DNA from: Casuarina equisetifolia | Taxonomy: Eukaryota > Streptophyta > Magnoliopsida > Fagales > Casuarinaceae | Reading direction: 5' to 3' | NCBI GenBank assembly: GCA_028551475.1 | Contig: CM052355.1 | Location: 20,983,580-21,047,579 of the forward strand | DNA: 64,000 nucleotides | Shown here: positions 62,955 through 64,000 of the stretch, one piece after another | Layout of the letters: each line of letters begins with the position of its first letter | Position numbering within the stretch: the first letter of the stretch is position 1 | Notes under the pieces: model-generated | Database searches by the model: none | Told to the model about the DNA's origin: nothing | The model's input: the letters and a program-made list of their open reading frames with translations, nothing else | Program-made: the position numbers and the translations under genes

Positions 62955-62987
62955 AATCAACCTATTTGTTTAACAAATAGGTTGATT
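62955..62987. repeat. Perfect 16-bp hairpin in the right-hand copia LTR
   Basis: AATCAACCTATTTGTT (62955-62970) is followed by a single T and then its exact reverse complement (62972-62987). This would form a 16-bp stem with a minimal loop in RNA or a cruciform in DNA, inside the probable R-U5 part of the LTR. Confidence 0.95.
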
Positions 62988-63349
62988 TTTTCTTTTAACG
63001 AAGTTAATCAAGTTTTGAGAGAAAAGGGTTTTCCAGATTTTCATTCTTCAATCTCGATTTCTTTAGATGATATTTGGTTTCTTAGATGGTATCAAAGCCT
63101 TCCTAAGGATTCCGTTTTTCGTTCGGTAAGCCCTTTCTCCTTGTTTTTGACCTTTTTCTTTTCTCTGCCTTGTTTAAAGCTGAAAGTAGGTTTTATTATC
63201 TTGATTCTTTGTTCAAAGCACTGATCTTCATTCAGATCATGTTTTCCTCACTATTTTTCAGTCATTTAGCTTTTTTTCCGATTGTTTTTGGTCGATTTTG
63301 TCTTCCGCTGTGACTCCAATCGGAATCACGGTTGCCATTCAAAATGGTG

Positions 63350-63740
63350 CGTTTTGATTTAGGGTTAAGGTTTGCCTCCCTAAACATACTATTTCGATCT
63401 AGGTTTTCATCTTGTTTGCAAAACTTACTATTTTGTCCTACACGGTGCATTTTATCTTAGGGTTCGGTTTTACACAACTAAATGCTCTATTTCATTTAAC
63501 CCTGACACACACCGTTTTGCTTTAGGTTACGCACCATTTTGGTGATTAGGGTTAGGGTTTCTCTCACCCTTCCTAAACACCCTATTTCACTACACGGTTC
63601 GGCACACCATTTTGGCTTAGGGTTAGGGTTTCTTCGCTCGTCCTAAACACACTGTTTTTCCCAATCCTTTTGCGCATCATTTTAACGTCTTATCGGAACG
63701 CACCGTTTCCTTCACATGGAGCACACTATTTTATTACACA
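63350..63740 (+). repeat. Telobox-rich repetitive leader
   Basis: TTAGGGTTAGGGTTTC occurs near 63548 and 63616, with single TTTAGGGTTAAGG, TTAGGGTTCGG and TTTAGGTTACG variants nearby. These alternate with CACACCGTTTT/CACCATTTTGG and CCTAAACAC motifs at roughly 60-70 bp spacing. It matches the plant telobox (AAACCCTAA) and looks like a decayed internal repeat, not a telomere. Confidence 0.6.
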
Positions 63741-64000
63741 GTTTAAACACACCGTTTTCATCTGGTTTGGGCTCCTCATTGGGCCGCAATTCATATCCCT
63801 TTTCTTAGATCCCTACTCGGTTTGGTGACCTGGGTCACATATTCTCGACTACTGCTCGCCACCACCGCCGCTTGTTCACCGCTGTTTTTCATCATTGTTT
63901 CTAGGCCACTACCTTTCACCATCGTCGTCAGTCATCTACCACCGTTTGTGGCTATTTACACCACCGTTTCTTTTCAGTTGCCACTTTCCGCTGCCACCAT

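Larger units (their letters stand above)
62832..64000 (+). mobile_element. 5' LTR and leader of a copia-type element, runs off the window
   Basis: An LTR-like segment at about 62832-63086 starts TGTTGAGTTTATATG and is followed at 63087 by a tRNA-Met-type primer site (TGGTATCAAAGCC). The next 900 bp is a non-coding leader with many repeats of CACCATTTTGG-like and TTAGGGTTAGGGTTTC motifs, becoming CCACC-rich near the edge. Gag would lie right of the window. Only one end is visible, so completeness cannot be judged. The LTR does not clearly end in CA. Confidence 0.6.

Noticed and set aside
63548-63632. An interstitial telomere
   Set aside because: Only two short TTAGGG doublets with variants in a retroelement leader; not a continuous TTTAGGG array.

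Overview
The window looks like nuclear DNA of a flowering plant, most likely a woody eudicot. It carries spliced genes with GT-AG introns for an R2R3-MYB factor, a remorin and a plant-type cytochrome b561, in AT-rich intergenic DNA full of plant LTR retrotransposons (Ty3/gypsy, Ty1/copia, TRIM and coding-free LARD-like elements), L1-type LINE remnants and small tandem repeats. Nothing bacterial (operon, CRISPR array, attachment site) is present. I found no tRNA or rRNA gene by eye.

Layout. (1) 1-1216, plus strand: the 3' half of an R2R3-MYB gene. (2) About 1430-15300: a nest of minus-strand Ty3/gypsy fossils. An old pol/gag body is interrupted by a 1.8 kb TG...CA insertion and by a roughly 6.6 kb Athila/Tat-like element with 1.6 kb LTRs that keeps gag but no recognisable pol. 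(3) 17130-17830: short direct repeats and a fold-back structure. (4) 18756-23213, minus: a six-exon remorin gene. One small exon is a tandem copy of the end of exon 1, exon 1 carries a one-base frame problem, and a 2.2 kb intron holds a gypsy LTR-gag fragment. (5) 23214-35740: repeat-rich intergenic DNA with a LINE 3' end, a three-copy 149-bp tandem repeat, a roughly 365-bp tandem repeat and a possible remorin-like relic near 33.6-34.0 kb. (6) 35742-40975, plus: a young, nearly full-length Ty1/copia element with 535-bp LTRs and a matching 5-bp target duplication. (7) About 41039-44460: an older, rearranged copia element in which a complete 338-bp TRIM is inserted. (8) 44.5-53.4 kb: decayed intergenic DNA with two LINE-like poly(A) tails and one fragment of a coding-free LTR element. 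(9) 53422-57249, plus: a complete-looking LARD-like element with about 456-bp LTRs and no coding capacity. (10) 57461-60583, minus: a four-exon cytochrome b561 (ascorbate ferrireductase) gene of 230 residues, intact as read. (11) 61840-64000: a minus-strand copia pol end, followed by the plus-strand 5' LTR and leader of another copia element that runs off the window.

The three host genes have no visible functional link. MYB acts in transcription, remorin at the plasma-membrane inner face, and cytochrome b561 in trans-membrane electron transfer. I found no convincing undescribed biological system. The best leads are the duplicated in-frame remorin micro-exon with its adjacent frame problem, the complete TRIM whose LTRs carry a plant snRNA-type USE motif, the perfect hairpin inside the right-hand copia LTR, and the two LTR families with non-TG/CA ends.
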